DNA of 36,271 nt from Actinomycetota bacterium (GTDB lineage: Bacteria; Armatimonadota; SYMT01), in the NCBI GenBank assembly GCA_005798285.1, contig SYKE01000029.1, forward strand, positions 1 to 36,271. The letters run 5' to 3'. Below, piece by piece: positions 24,630 through 32,244 of the stretch. Each line of letters starts with the position of its first letter. Position 1 is the first letter of the stretch. The position numbers and the translations under genes were made by a program. The notes under the pieces are model-generated. The model had not been told where the DNA came from. It did not search any database and was given only the letters and a program-made list of their open reading frames with translations.

Positions 24630-25919
24630 ATGATTGACCGATATGCCCTTCCCGAACTGCGCGATCTCTGGTCGCTGCAGAACAAGTACGACACCTGGCT
24701 AAAGGTCGAACTCGCCGTGGTGCAGGCGCAGGCCGAGGTGGGTCGAATTCCCCGCGAGGAAGCGGATGCGATCGTCGCAGGAGCAGAATTCTCTCTCGAT
24801 CGAGCGCTGGAAATTGAGCAGACGACCCGACACGATCTGCTGGGATTCGTGGGTTCGGTGCTGGAAAACCTGGGTCCGGAGGGGCGGTACTTCCATTACG
24901 GGGTCACCTCCTATGACATTGAGGACCCGGCGCTGTCGCTGCAGTTGTGTCAGGCAATCGATCTGATCCTGGCGGAACTCGACGCTCTGATCGAGGCGAT
25001 CCGCGAGCGGGCGCGAGAGCACAAGTTCACCGTGATGATGGGGCGGACCCATGGGATCCATGCCGAGCCGATCACGCTCGGTTTCAAACTCGCGATCTGG
25101 TTGGGGGAGTTCCTTCGAAACCGGGAGCGGGTGGTTCGAGCGAGGGAGAACATCGCCTGGGGCAAGATCTCGGGCGCGGTGGGGACTCACGCCAACATCC
25201 CCCCCGCCGTCGAGCAACGGGTGTGTGAGATGCTCGGGCTCCAGGCGTCACCCGCCTCCACCCAGATTCTCCAGCGGGATCGTCATGCGGAGGTGATGTT
25301 GACCCTGGCGTTGCTCTCCGCTTCCATCGAGAAGTACGCAACTGAGATCCGCAATCTTCAGCGCACCGAGATCCGCGAGCTGGAAGAAGCGTTTGCCAAA
25401 GGACAGCGCGGCTCATCCGCGATGCCGCACAAGCGTAATCCATCCGTGTGCGAGCAGCTCTCCGGGCTCTCTCGGGTCGTTCGGGGGAATGTGATTCCCG
25501 CATTGGAGAATGTGACTACCTGGCACGAACGCGATCTGGCCAACTCTTCCGTGGAGCGCGTCATCCTGCCCGACACAACGACGCTGGTGCACTACCAGCT
25601 TCGGACGTTCACCCGAGTCGTCCGAGAGATGACCGTTTACGAAGAGAACATGGCCGCCAACCTGGAGAAGATGCACGGACTCGTCTTCAGTCAGCAGGTG
25701 ATGCTCGCACTCGTTCAGAAGGGCGCCTCTCGCGAGGATGCCTACAAGCTCTCCCAAAGCCTTGCGATGGAGGGTTGGCAGGGACAGGACTTCCGGAAGG
25801 CGGTTCGTGCGAACGAAGCTGTCGGACGCTACCTTTCGGCGGCAGAGGTGGAGCAGTGTTTCGACGTGCGCTATCACCTGCAGCACCTGGAGCACACGTT
25901 CGCGCAACTCGGAATCTGA
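24630..25919 (+). CDS. purB: Adenylosuccinate lyase
   Basis: A 429-residue member of the fumarase/aspartase superfamily, closest to PurB. GRTHGIHAEPITLGFK (138-153) includes the catalytic H141; the superfamily signature GSSAMPHKRNP is at 261-271, carrying the catalytic serine loop. LENVTTWHERDLANSSVERV follows as in PurB. The protein cleaves SAICAR to AICAR and adenylosuccinate to AMP. The motif usually seen as TS[ST]D is TSYD here (93-96), followed by IEDPAL instead of the common DTAL. The ATG has AGGAAA about 6 bases upstream. It is the last gene of the purD-peptidase-purB unit. Confidence 0.95.
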   Translation: MIDRYALPELRDLWSLQNKYDTWLKVELAVVQAQAEVGRIPREEADAIVAGAEFSLDRALEIEQTTRHDLLGFVGSVLENLGPEGRYFHYGVTSYDIEDPALSLQLCQAIDLILAELDALIEAIRERAREHKFTVMMGRTHGIHAEPITLGFKLAIWLGEFLRNRERVVRARENIAWGKISGAVGTHANIPPAVEQRVCEMLGLQASPASTQILQRDRHAEVMLTLALLSASIEKYATEIRNLQRTEIRELEEAFAKGQRGSSAMPHKRNPSVCEQLSGLSRVVRGNVIPALENVTTWHERDLANSSVERVILPDTTTLVHYQLRTFTRVVREMTVYEENMAANLEKMHGLVFSQQVMLALVQKGASREDAYKLSQSLAMEGWQGQDFRKAVRANEAVGRYLSAAEVEQCFDVRYHLQHLEHTFAQLGI

Positions 25920-26024
25920 GTGCCGAGGAGATTTCACCGAGCCGAGTAACCGCGGGGATTCTCCCGCCGTCAAATACTTTCGGGGCCCAATTGTTTCTCG
26001 CTGAAATAGCTCCGGGGGGATGCG

Positions 26025-26612
26025 ATGTCTGCCAGGCCGTGCCCAACGTGTGCCGGGGAAACACATCATGGCGTTCTCGGCGCCCTGAGTCTCGATTTGT
26101 GTCTGGCCTGCGCGGGGGCGTGGTTCGATTTCGGTGAACTTCAGTCTCTGATTCAGGCCGGGCCGGACGTGGTGCGCCGCCTGGGCGCCCACCTCTTCCG
26201 CAGTCGCGGCGCTCCAACAGGACAGCGATTTCCGCACTGTCCGACCTGCGCCATCCCACTCTCAACGGGTCCGGTTTCCGAGCATGCCGGACCTGCCGCT
26301 CGACACCTGCATCGCCTGCCGCGGCTTCTGGCTGACCGGCGGCCAGTTGTTCGAGGTGGCGTCGCGACTGGATGCGGCGCTGGGGAAACCCGGGGCCAGA
26401 GCGGAGCCCAAATTGCCCGAGGTCCCTGCTCGATCCCCCGAGTCGCATTCGCACGCGGCCGCCGCCGAGCCGGAGGCGGATGTGCCCCGCTCCTACTTCC
26501 AGATTCCTCACGAGCCCGATGCGGAAGCTCCCTGGAACGCCCCGCCGCCTGTCCCCACTCCCGTTCCGCCCCCTCCCACAGCCGCGCCGGAAAGCACGCC
26601 CGCAGACTCTAA
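26025..26612 (+). CDS. Zinc-ribbon (zf-TFIIB type) protein, N-terminal part before a frameshift
   Basis: This frame starts at an ATG with GGGGGGA five bases upstream. It encodes a complete zf-TFIIB unit (C6-x2-C9, C26-x2-C29, then GAWFDFGEL) and the first half of a second one (HCPTC, C72/C75). After about residue 89 (SEHAG) the frame loses coding character. The missing half, LPLDTCIACRGFWLTGGQLF, is found in the +1 frame from about 26293. A one-base insertion near 26284-26293, such as the C at 26292, would restore one protein of about 380 residues. Residues after 89 are therefore out-of-frame read-through. It could be a sequencing error, a recent pseudogene or, less likely, programmed frameshifting. 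Confidence 0.7.
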   Translation: MSARPCPTCAGETHHGVLGALSLDLCLACAGAWFDFGELQSLIQAGPDVVRRLGAHLFRSRGAPTGQRFPHCPTCAIPLSTGPVSEHAGPAARHLHRLPRLLADRRPVVRGGVATGCGAGETRGQSGAQIARGPCSIPRVAFARGRRRAGGGCAPLLLPDSSRARCGSSLERPAACPHSRSAPSHSRAGKHARRL

Positions 26613-27168
26613 AATGCCCGCGGACAAGAGCCCAATGCGGAAGCCGCCACCGGTGATTCCAGCTCGGCGCGAGGGCTGGTACGCGGCCGGCGATCCTGAG
26701 CAAGACGGTCCCGACTTGAGATTCGCGGGGGGAGCATTGGCGGGGGCATGTCCGCGCTGTTCGGAGCGAAATGCCTCTGAAGCGCTGGTGTGCTGGGCCT
26801 GCGGCGAGGTGCTCCAGGGGATGCTGACAGGCGGGTGCCCTCGCTGCGGGGGCGGGCTGCGGGGGATGAACAGCATCACGGTTCGCCTCTCGGTGTGTGA
26901 TGGGTGCGGTGGAACCTGGTTGGCTCGGGAGCGCATCGGGGCACTCCTCATTCAGTCTCCGGAGGCTCGAAGCAACCTGTCGGAGCGCATCCGGCGGGCC
27001 ACTCCCAGGGGGCCGTTTCGGGGCGCGGAAGAGTTGATCTGCCCCGAGTGCCGGCTCCTGATGTTCATGGCGCCGATCTTGGCCAGTCCGGAACCGATTG
27101 CCCAGTGTCCCTCGTGCGAGGCGAACTTTCTGGATCGCGGGTTGTTGATTCGCCTGCTCCAGGAGTGA
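26284..27168 (+). CDS. Zinc-ribbon (zf-TFIIB type) protein, C-terminal part after a frameshift
   Basis: This is the continuation of the preceding gene in the +1 frame; an ATG at 26284 would give 294 residues. It opens with the second half of zf-TFIIB unit 2 (C9-x2-C12, RGFWLTGGQLFEV). A long proline-rich low-complexity linker follows (about 45-150, with PPPVPTPVPPPPT). Then come further Cys pairs: CPRCSERNASEALVCWACGE, CPRCGGGLRGM, CDGCGGTWLARERIGALL (a third zf-TFIIB-like unit) and CPECRLLMFM with CPSCEANFLDRG. Such proteins are thought to bind zinc, but their function is unknown. No Shine-Dalgarno sequence precedes this ATG, which supports it being the downstream half of one gene and not an independent one. 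Confidence 0.75.
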   Translation: MPDLPLDTCIACRGFWLTGGQLFEVASRLDAALGKPGARAEPKLPEVPARSPESHSHAAAAEPEADVPRSYFQIPHEPDAEAPWNAPPPVPTPVPPPPTAAPESTPADSKMPADKSPMRKPPPVIPARREGWYAAGDPEQDGPDLRFAGGALAGACPRCSERNASEALVCWACGEVLQGMLTGGCPRCGGGLRGMNSITVRLSVCDGCGGTWLARERIGALLIQSPEARSNLSERIRRATPRGPFRGAEELICPECRLLMFMAPILASPEPIAQCPSCEANFLDRGLLIRLLQE

Positions 27169-27211
27169 GTTGGCCGGTGGACCTGGATCGCCGATCAGAT
27201 GCACCAGCCTC

Positions 27212-27240
27212 TTCTCATCTCTCGGCGAATCTGATATTCT
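27212..27240 (+). promoter_or_regulatory. Possible promoter of tRNA-Pro
   Basis: TTCTCA (27212-27217), 17 bp, and TATTCT (27235-27240) match the -35 and -10 consensus at 4 of 6 positions each. They end 33 bp before the mature tRNA. The leader between them and the tRNA contains an 8-bp hairpin with a GAGA tetraloop (27248-27267). Confidence 0.35.
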
Positions 27241-27273
27241 GCTGCCTGCCGAGGGGAGACCTTCGGCGACCTC

Positions 27274-27347
27274 CGGGGCGTAGCGCAGTTTGGTAGCGCA
27301 CCTGTATGGGGTGCAGGAGGTCGCACGTTCGAATCGTGTCGCCCCGA
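27274..27347 (+). tRNA. tRNA-Pro (anticodon GGG)
   Basis: A complete cloverleaf. The acceptor stem CGGGGCG pairs with CGCCCCG (27340-27346) and the discriminator is A27347. The D arm is GCGC-loop-GCGC, and the anticodon stem CCTGT/GCAGG encloses loop ATGGGGT, giving anticodon GGG at 27308-27310, which reads CCC (and CCU by wobble). The T arm is GCACG-TTCGAAT-CGTGT. The 3' CCA is not encoded (CTC follows). It is a single-gene transcript with its own terminator. Confidence 0.95.
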
Positions 27348-27372
27348 CTCACCGGCCGGACCGGCATTGACG

Positions 27373-27419
27373 ATCCCGCAGAGAGGCCCGCGACAGCGGA
27401 CCCATCTGCGGGATTTTTT
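27373..27419 (+). terminator. Rho-independent terminator after tRNA-Pro
   Basis: ATCCCGCAGA (27373-27382) and TCTGCGGGAT (27405-27414) are exact reverse complements with a 22-base loop, and TTTTT follows. It ends the tRNA transcript 26 bp after the tRNA. Confidence 0.85.
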
Positions 27420-27496
27420 GTGTGCACCTGCGAGTAGAATCCCAGGAGTGGATGCAGAGGATGCGGCCGAGCCGCTCCCGAAGGAGCCAGCCCACG

Positions 27497-27754
27497 ATGC
27501 CGCTGTTGTGGTTCTCGCCGCCGACGGACACCTGGAAACTGGGTGTGGCGTTTATGGCGTGCGATCTCCTGATCGGAGTCTCGCTGGTGTGTGTCCTCGT
27601 GTCCCGGAATCTGGCGGTTCCCCCGCCGCTGAACCGTTGGATCCGCATTCCGCACGACCGACTTCGAAAGATCCTCATCGGAATGGTCGTGATCGGCTAC
27701 TGCATCCTTTCACCTCTGTTTCTCTATATCCTCGTCCAGCGCATGAGCCGTTGA
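27497..27754 (+). CDS. Small two-span membrane protein
   Basis: An 85-residue protein of unknown function. Two hydrophobic segments are evident: WKLGVAFMACDLLIGVSLVCVLV (about 13-35) and ILIGMVVIGYCILSPLFLYILV (about 59-80), joined by a short basic/proline loop (PPPLNRWIRIPHDRLR). I chose the ATG at 27497 because AAGGAG lies ten bases upstream; the frame extends further but without coding character. It is the first gene after the tRNA-Pro terminator. The 110 bp that follow lead to another small unknown gene on the same strand. Confidence 0.6.
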   Translation: MPLLWFSPPTDTWKLGVAFMACDLLIGVSLVCVLVSRNLAVPPPLNRWIRIPHDRLRKILIGMVVIGYCILSPLFLYILVQRMSR

Positions 27755-27864
27755 CGGCAGGTTCAGCCGGGGGTGCGGTCGAACCCGATTTCGATTGTCG
27801 GCATCGGCAGGTGGACGATGCGGTGCCGCCGGACTGCCGGGAGAGCGGGAGCGGGGAGACCAAA

Positions 27865-28305
27865 ATGTTTGGAGAGCAGCCTGCGGGCGAATACGGCCGA
27901 GTCATCTTGTTCACGGGGAAGCAGCGGGGCGGGGCCGATGGCGGTCCCGTGTGTCGCTTCATCCTGAACGGTCGCTCCGGGGTGCTGCTCGACATCGGCC
28001 GCATCGACTGCTTCGCCATCGAGCCGCACCACCACACGCAGACCCCCGTTATGAACGAGGCGGGGGAGTGTCCGGTTGAGATTCGCACCGACCTGGCCGA
28101 GGCCGGTAAGCGACTCAATCTCGAAGAGTGGGAGTCTTGTGCCGCACAGGCCGTGAAGTGGCTTCGCGATGACTTCGTCCGAGAGTTGGGCGAGTCCGGC
28201 TGGGGCGAGTGGGTGACTCGGGCCGTCGAGCGTGACAAGTCAGCATTGGTTGAGACCGTGGAGAGTTACCTTTTTCAAAACCCTCCGTCGGGTCTGGCGG
28301 CCTGA
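27865..28305 (+). CDS. Conserved-looking hypothetical protein
   Basis: A 146-residue soluble protein. I do not recognise a family. The N-terminal half is beta-like (GRVILFTGKQRG, then CRFILNGRSGVLLDIG) and the C-terminal half helical (EEWESCAAQAVKWLRDDFV). HHHTQTP in the middle could bind a metal. GGGGAG lies about 8 bases before the ATG at 27865, which makes the start secure, and codon use is strongly biased in this frame only from here on. It is followed after 31 bp by the NHL-propeller gene, so the two may be co-transcribed. Confidence 0.65.
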   Translation: MFGEQPAGEYGRVILFTGKQRGGADGGPVCRFILNGRSGVLLDIGRIDCFAIEPHHHTQTPVMNEAGECPVEIRTDLAEAGKRLNLEEWESCAAQAVKWLRDDFVRELGESGWGEWVTRAVERDKSALVETVESYLFQNPPSGLAA

Positions 28306-28336
28306 CGGGTCGGGGTGAATTCGGGGAGGCTGAGTG

Positions 28337-29431
28337 ATGACGCGACGTGACATGCTGACGGCGGCGGGAACGGCTGCTCTTGGGTCTCGACTCTCAGCGC
28401 AGGAGATTGGCGCCATCGAGAGTCCGGTCGGAACCGGGGCGCAGGGCTATGCCGGCGACGGTGGTCCCGCGAAGGCGGCGCTGCTGAACCAGCCTTTCCA
28501 CTGCAGCAAGGACTCCCGCGGAAACCTCTATGTTGCAGACACCTTCAACCACTGCATTCGGAGGGTGGATGCCAGAACCGGTTTGATCTCCACGGTCGCC
28601 GGGAACGGCCAGAAGGGGTACACGGGGGACGGCGGCGCCGCGACCCAGGCCACGATGAATGAGCCCTACGGCGTGCTGCCGGATCGGGATGGCAATCTGT
28701 TTATCGTGGATCGCCTGAACCAGGTGATCCGACGGGTTGACGCTAAAACCGGCGTGATGTCGACCTACGCCGGCAACGGACAGAAGTCGTACGGCGGCGA
28801 CGGCGGTCCCGCGACTCAGGCATCGATGATGGAGCCGAACGCGCTCGACTTCGATCCCGACGGTCACCTCTACATCTGCGACATTCGGGACAACCGGATC
28901 CGCAAGGTTGATCGGTCGACCGGCGTCATCTCCACCTTTGTGGGTCTGGGAAAGCTGGAGTTCTCAGGGGACGGAGGCCCCGTGTCGAAAGCCGGCATCC
29001 GGGGAGCGCGAGGCGTGGCGTTTGACCGGACGGGGAACGCCTACATCTGCGAACGAGAGGGCAATCGAATTCGCAGGGTCGATTCGAAGTCCGGAATCAT
29101 TGAGACCATCTCAGGCAATGGCCAGAAAGGCTATGACGGGGATGGGGGGCCGGCGCTGAAGGCGACCTGGAACGGCCCCAAATGGATCCATGTGGGCCCG
29201 GACGGAAACGTGTATGTCGTCGACACCGAAAACCATTGTGTTCGACAAATCAACCTGAAATCGGGGCAAATCCGAACGGTTTCCGGTGGCCATAAGGGTC
29301 CGGATGGTGACGGTGGCCCAGGAGACCGCGCCGGGATGGATCGTCCGCATGGTTGCTGGCTGGATGGCCGGGGCCGACTCTACACGGGTGACACGAACAA
29401 TCACCGCATTCGGATGAACCGTGTACGGTGA
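28337..29431 (+). CDS. Exported NHL-type six-bladed beta-propeller protein
   Basis: A 364-residue protein with a twin-arginine-like N-terminus (MTRRDMLTAAGTAALGSRLSAQ) followed by six repeats. The mark G-D-G-G occurs at residues 40, 97, 154, 211, 268 and 324, i.e. every 57 residues with one step of 56. Each repeat reads roughly GYxGDGGPAxxA, then GNLYVAD, NxxIRRVD, TGxIST and AGNGQK. This is the NHL/SMP-30-like propeller common in exported proteins of Acidobacteria, Armatimonadota and Planctomycetes. No catalytic site is evident, and its role is probably binding. The ATG at 28337 sits 7 bases after GGGGAGG; a GTG at 28334 is less well placed. Confidence 0.88.
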   Translation: MTRRDMLTAAGTAALGSRLSAQEIGAIESPVGTGAQGYAGDGGPAKAALLNQPFHCSKDSRGNLYVADTFNHCIRRVDARTGLISTVAGNGQKGYTGDGGAATQATMNEPYGVLPDRDGNLFIVDRLNQVIRRVDAKTGVMSTYAGNGQKSYGGDGGPATQASMMEPNALDFDPDGHLYICDIRDNRIRKVDRSTGVISTFVGLGKLEFSGDGGPVSKAGIRGARGVAFDRTGNAYICEREGNRIRRVDSKSGIIETISGNGQKGYDGDGGPALKATWNGPKWIHVGPDGNVYVVDTENHCVRQINLKSGQIRTVSGGHKGPDGDGGPGDRAGMDRPHGCWLDGRGRLYTGDTNNHRIRMNRVR

Positions 29432-29519
29432 TTGAGTTTCGGGCACTCTTGAAACGCCGCTCATACACTTAATACATGAGGTGGCGGGTCCGATCCCGAT
29501 AACGCCTCCCAAAAGTCCC

Positions 29520-30650
29520 ATGTCTCAGCGCAAACGGCAGCGTCAACTCGATAACGGCGGCACACCAGCTACCCTTGGGTTGGTGGCGGTCTGTGTCGTG
29601 GTTCACCTGATCGGGCAGAGTGTCCCGGTAGTCACGACCTCGATAGGCGCCGTTTATCCGTACGCGGTCATCGCTTTGGGACTGTGGCCCGACCATCTTG
29701 CTCCGTGGCAGTTCTTCACGTATGTATTCGTACACACAGATTGGCTGCACGTACTGGTCAACTGTGCACTGCTTTTGGGTTTCGGATCGTTTGTGGAGTC
29801 CCGTAGAGGGTCCCGAGCGGTGCTCGCGGTGTTTGCGCTCGGGAGCGGAGTCTCCGCCGGGGCGCATCTGCTGGCCTTGTGGAGTTTTCACGGAGCGATC
29901 CACGTGCCGCTTGTTGGATGCTCCGGGGCTGTGGCCACGTTGATCGGCATAACGTGGATCCCGGGACTCCCCGGCCGGCGGAGTCGGGTACGCCGGGCGC
30001 CGACCTGGGCGGCGGCACTTCTGATCGGCCTGATCATCGGTGTGATGTGGGCCGTGATGGATCGCGGGAGCCGCGTTTCTCACTGGGCGCATGTCGGTGG
30101 ATTTGGGTTGGGAATGCTGCTGTCGTGGGTCTGGGTGGTCGGCCGGGTCGGGGCAGGCGAAGGTCGGGCAGCCCACCGAATCGCCGCCGCGGAAGCCCAA
30201 TTGCGACGATCTCCGAACGACCCCTATCTACTCTGGCGATTGGCTCGCGCTCTGAGCGTGGCTCACGAACCCCGGGCAGCCGTCGACGCCTACCGACGCG
30301 CCATCTGGCGCTTCGCGGAAGAGCAGCAATACGCGGAGATCGTGGAGTGTTACATCGAGCTCGCGGAGTGCGATGAGCGGGCGCTGCCCGGGCTGGAGTT
30401 CTTGATCACGGTGACGCGCCGCCTGGAGCACGGGGATCTGCAGCGGGCCATCGGTCTCTACAAGCGGATGGCTGCCCGAGGGGACTCTCGGCCGGAAGGC
30501 GAGTACGCGCTGCTCCGGCTGGCGACTCTTTATGGGGTCCGCATGAACGAGGCGCATTCCGGGCTGGCCTGCCTGGATGAGTTCCATGAACGCTATCCAG
30601 ACAGCCAGTGGACCGCCAACGCCGAGCAACTGCGGGTTGCGATCGGTTAG
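29520..30650 (+). CDS. Rhomboid intramembrane serine protease with helical (TPR-like) tail
   Basis: A 376-residue protein. The rhomboid domain is complete: WQFFTYVFVHTDWLHVLVNC (63-82, with H77 and N81 of HxxxN), the catalytic loop GCSG (133-136, Ser135) and SHWAHVGGFGLGM (187-199, H191). Hydrophobic segments lie near 18-34, 43-57, 65-90, 100-121, 131-148, 163-180 and 192-207. The remaining 155 residues form soluble alpha-helical repeats with TPR-like spacing (WRLARALSVAHEPRAAVDAYRRAI; AIGLYKRMAARG), which may present substrates or partners. I used the ATG at 29520; an in-frame GTG at 29481 would add 13 residues, and neither has a good ribosome-binding site. The stop overlaps the convergent M81 gene stop by 3 bp. 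Confidence 0.88.
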   Translation: MSQRKRQRQLDNGGTPATLGLVAVCVVVHLIGQSVPVVTTSIGAVYPYAVIALGLWPDHLAPWQFFTYVFVHTDWLHVLVNCALLLGFGSFVESRRGSRAVLAVFALGSGVSAGAHLLALWSFHGAIHVPLVGCSGAVATLIGITWIPGLPGRRSRVRRAPTWAAALLIGLIIGVMWAVMDRGSRVSHWAHVGGFGLGMLLSWVWVVGRVGAGEGRAAHRIAAAEAQLRRSPNDPYLLWRLARALSVAHEPRAAVDAYRRAIWRFAEEQQYAEIVECYIELAECDERALPGLEFLITVTRRLEHGDLQRAIGLYKRMAARGDSRPEGEYALLRLATLYGVRMNEAHSGLACLDEFHERYPDSQWTANAEQLRVAIG

Positions 30651-32149
30651 CGATAGCGGGGGCGCTGAAACAGCGAGACCCTTCGCTCGTAGGTCACATC
30701 CGTGTCGAGCGGGAAGATCGGTCGCTCGCACAGCGTGTGTCCCAGTGACTTCAGATTCGCGCTGGTGGATCCCGGAATGTCCACATTGATGAGCTGGCTG
30801 CACCACGCCTTGTACATCTGGGGCTCACAGTGCGGACACTTCACCACCACGGCGTCGAAGCGCCTCGGCTCCTGACCCACCGACCAGAACAGGCCGCGGT
30901 CATGCAGGCTCACCGGGCGGCTCGTGACGACGAACGTGGCATGCTCGCTCTCCAGCACGGCGGTCGGCCCTGCGTAGCTGCCTCCCCAGGCTTCTCCTCG
31001 ATAGTGTCCATCTGAGATCACCCGGACTTTCGCCTGGATGGGCAGGGGTGTGAAGCGGCCGCGATCCAGCGTTCCACCCACGGTGACGTTGATGACGGCG
31101 CCCACTCCGGCCCGGATCGCGGCTTCCACCGCCGGCACATCGACCACCGGAGCGAGCACCCGACCTCCGTACCCGGCCCCGAGCAGGGCAGCGACCAGCG
31201 TCACTCCATCGCCCGAAGCACCCGAGGAGGGGGCGTCTGCGGCGTCCACGAGGATGGTTGTGCCTCCTGGAGATGCCAGTGTCCGCGCGACGGCGCTTTC
31301 GAGCGTGCTCAGCGGCTGGAACATGCGTTCGTGATGCTCCCAGAACAGGTCTGCCACCTCGAGTGCAAGACCCGAGGCGCGGGATGAGTCGCCGTCGAAG
31401 ACCACCACGCTGTTGGAGCGCAGATTCGGGACGTCGGTGAAGGGGTTGCCCCAGAACATGCCCGCCGAGAGGCCTCCGGGCATGGCCTCGATCTCACGAC
31501 ATCGCCGGATCACGTGGCGGATTAGGCCGGTTTCGGTGATCATCTCGTCGCCTCGCGCCAGGGCCGGCACACGCACGGATGCGGTTACCGGACGCGCCGT
31601 GCCGGCGAGGATCTTCAACAGCACTCGGGCGGCCCTGGCTCCGGTAGAGGCCATGTCGACGTGTGGGTAGGTGTGGTACAGGCTGACTGAGTCGGCGTGT
31701 CGGAGGATGTCGTCGGTCAGAATCCCGTGGAGATCCATGGATACGACGATTGGGATGTCCTCCCCGAGGATCTCCCTCGCGCGACCCAGCAGATGGCCCT
31801 CGGGGTCGGTGTATCCCTGGGCCGACATAGCGCCGTGGAGGCTGAGGTACAGGGCATCTGCGGGGGGAGCCGACCGCAGCGCCTCGACAAAGCCCTGTTC
31901 GATCCGCTCGAAGTCGGCTCGGCCGAGAACACCCCCCGAGGTGATCGATTTGGCGCTGAAGGTGGGAGAGATTTCGATGTCGGGTTGCGCGCCGAACACC
32001 TCGAGAGCGCCGTCGAGCTCACATTGGCCGTCTCTGGGGCGGTCGAGCAGTGCGGCGCCGGAGACCACGATGAAGTCCTCGTAGCTGCTCGGAACGGGAT
32101 TGAAGGTGGAGACTTCTTGTTTGCATTCTCCAACCAGGATGCGAGTCAT
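30647..32149 (-). CDS. M81-family metallopeptidase (MlrC-like)
   Basis: A 500-residue member of the M81/MlrC family. Zinc ligands are visible as D139-x-H141 (SMDLHGIL) and H163 (YPHVDM), with the spacing that I recall for MlrC. Other landmarks are YLSLHGAM (101-108), GNPFTDVPNLRSNSVVV and SGASGDGVTLVAALL. MlrC degrades linearised microcystin, but most family members occur in sugar and amino-sugar catabolic clusters where their substrate is unknown. Here it is the last gene of an isomerase-PhyH-M81 run, after a 95-bp gap. The ATG at 32149 has AAGGAA about 9 bases upstream. Confidence 0.93.
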   Translation of the reverse strand: MTRILVGECKQEVSTFNPVPSSYEDFIVVSGAALLDRPRDGQCELDGALEVFGAQPDIEISPTFSAKSITSGGVLGRADFERIEQGFVEALRSAPPADALYLSLHGAMSAQGYTDPEGHLLGRAREILGEDIPIVVSMDLHGILTDDILRHADSVSLYHTYPHVDMASTGARAARVLLKILAGTARPVTASVRVPALARGDEMITETGLIRHVIRRCREIEAMPGGLSAGMFWGNPFTDVPNLRSNSVVVFDGDSSRASGLALEVADLFWEHHERMFQPLSTLESAVARTLASPGGTTILVDAADAPSSGASGDGVTLVAALLGAGYGGRVLAPVVDVPAVEAAIRAGVGAVINVTVGGTLDRGRFTPLPIQAKVRVISDGHYRGEAWGGSYAGPTAVLESEHATFVVTSRPVSLHDRGLFWSVGQEPRRFDAVVVKCPHCEPQMYKAWCSQLINVDIPGSTSANLKSLGHTLCERPIFPLDTDVTYERRVSLFQRPRYR

Positions 32150-32244
32150 GGGTGGGTTCCTTCGGTGGAGGAGGGCTGATCACTCCAGCCGGATCGATGT
32201 TGAGGTGTGAGTGGATGGGGTGATGGAGACCACCGTCGGGCTGT

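Noticed and set aside
25950-25966. GCGGG...CCCGC hairpin after purB
   Set aside because: Only five base pairs and no uridine run follow, so I did not call a terminator.
25687-27204. 505-codon minus-strand open frame opposite purB and the zinc-ribbon gene
   Set aside because: The translation is Arg/Pro/Gly-rich and without motifs, and both plus-strand genes opposite it have clear family signatures.
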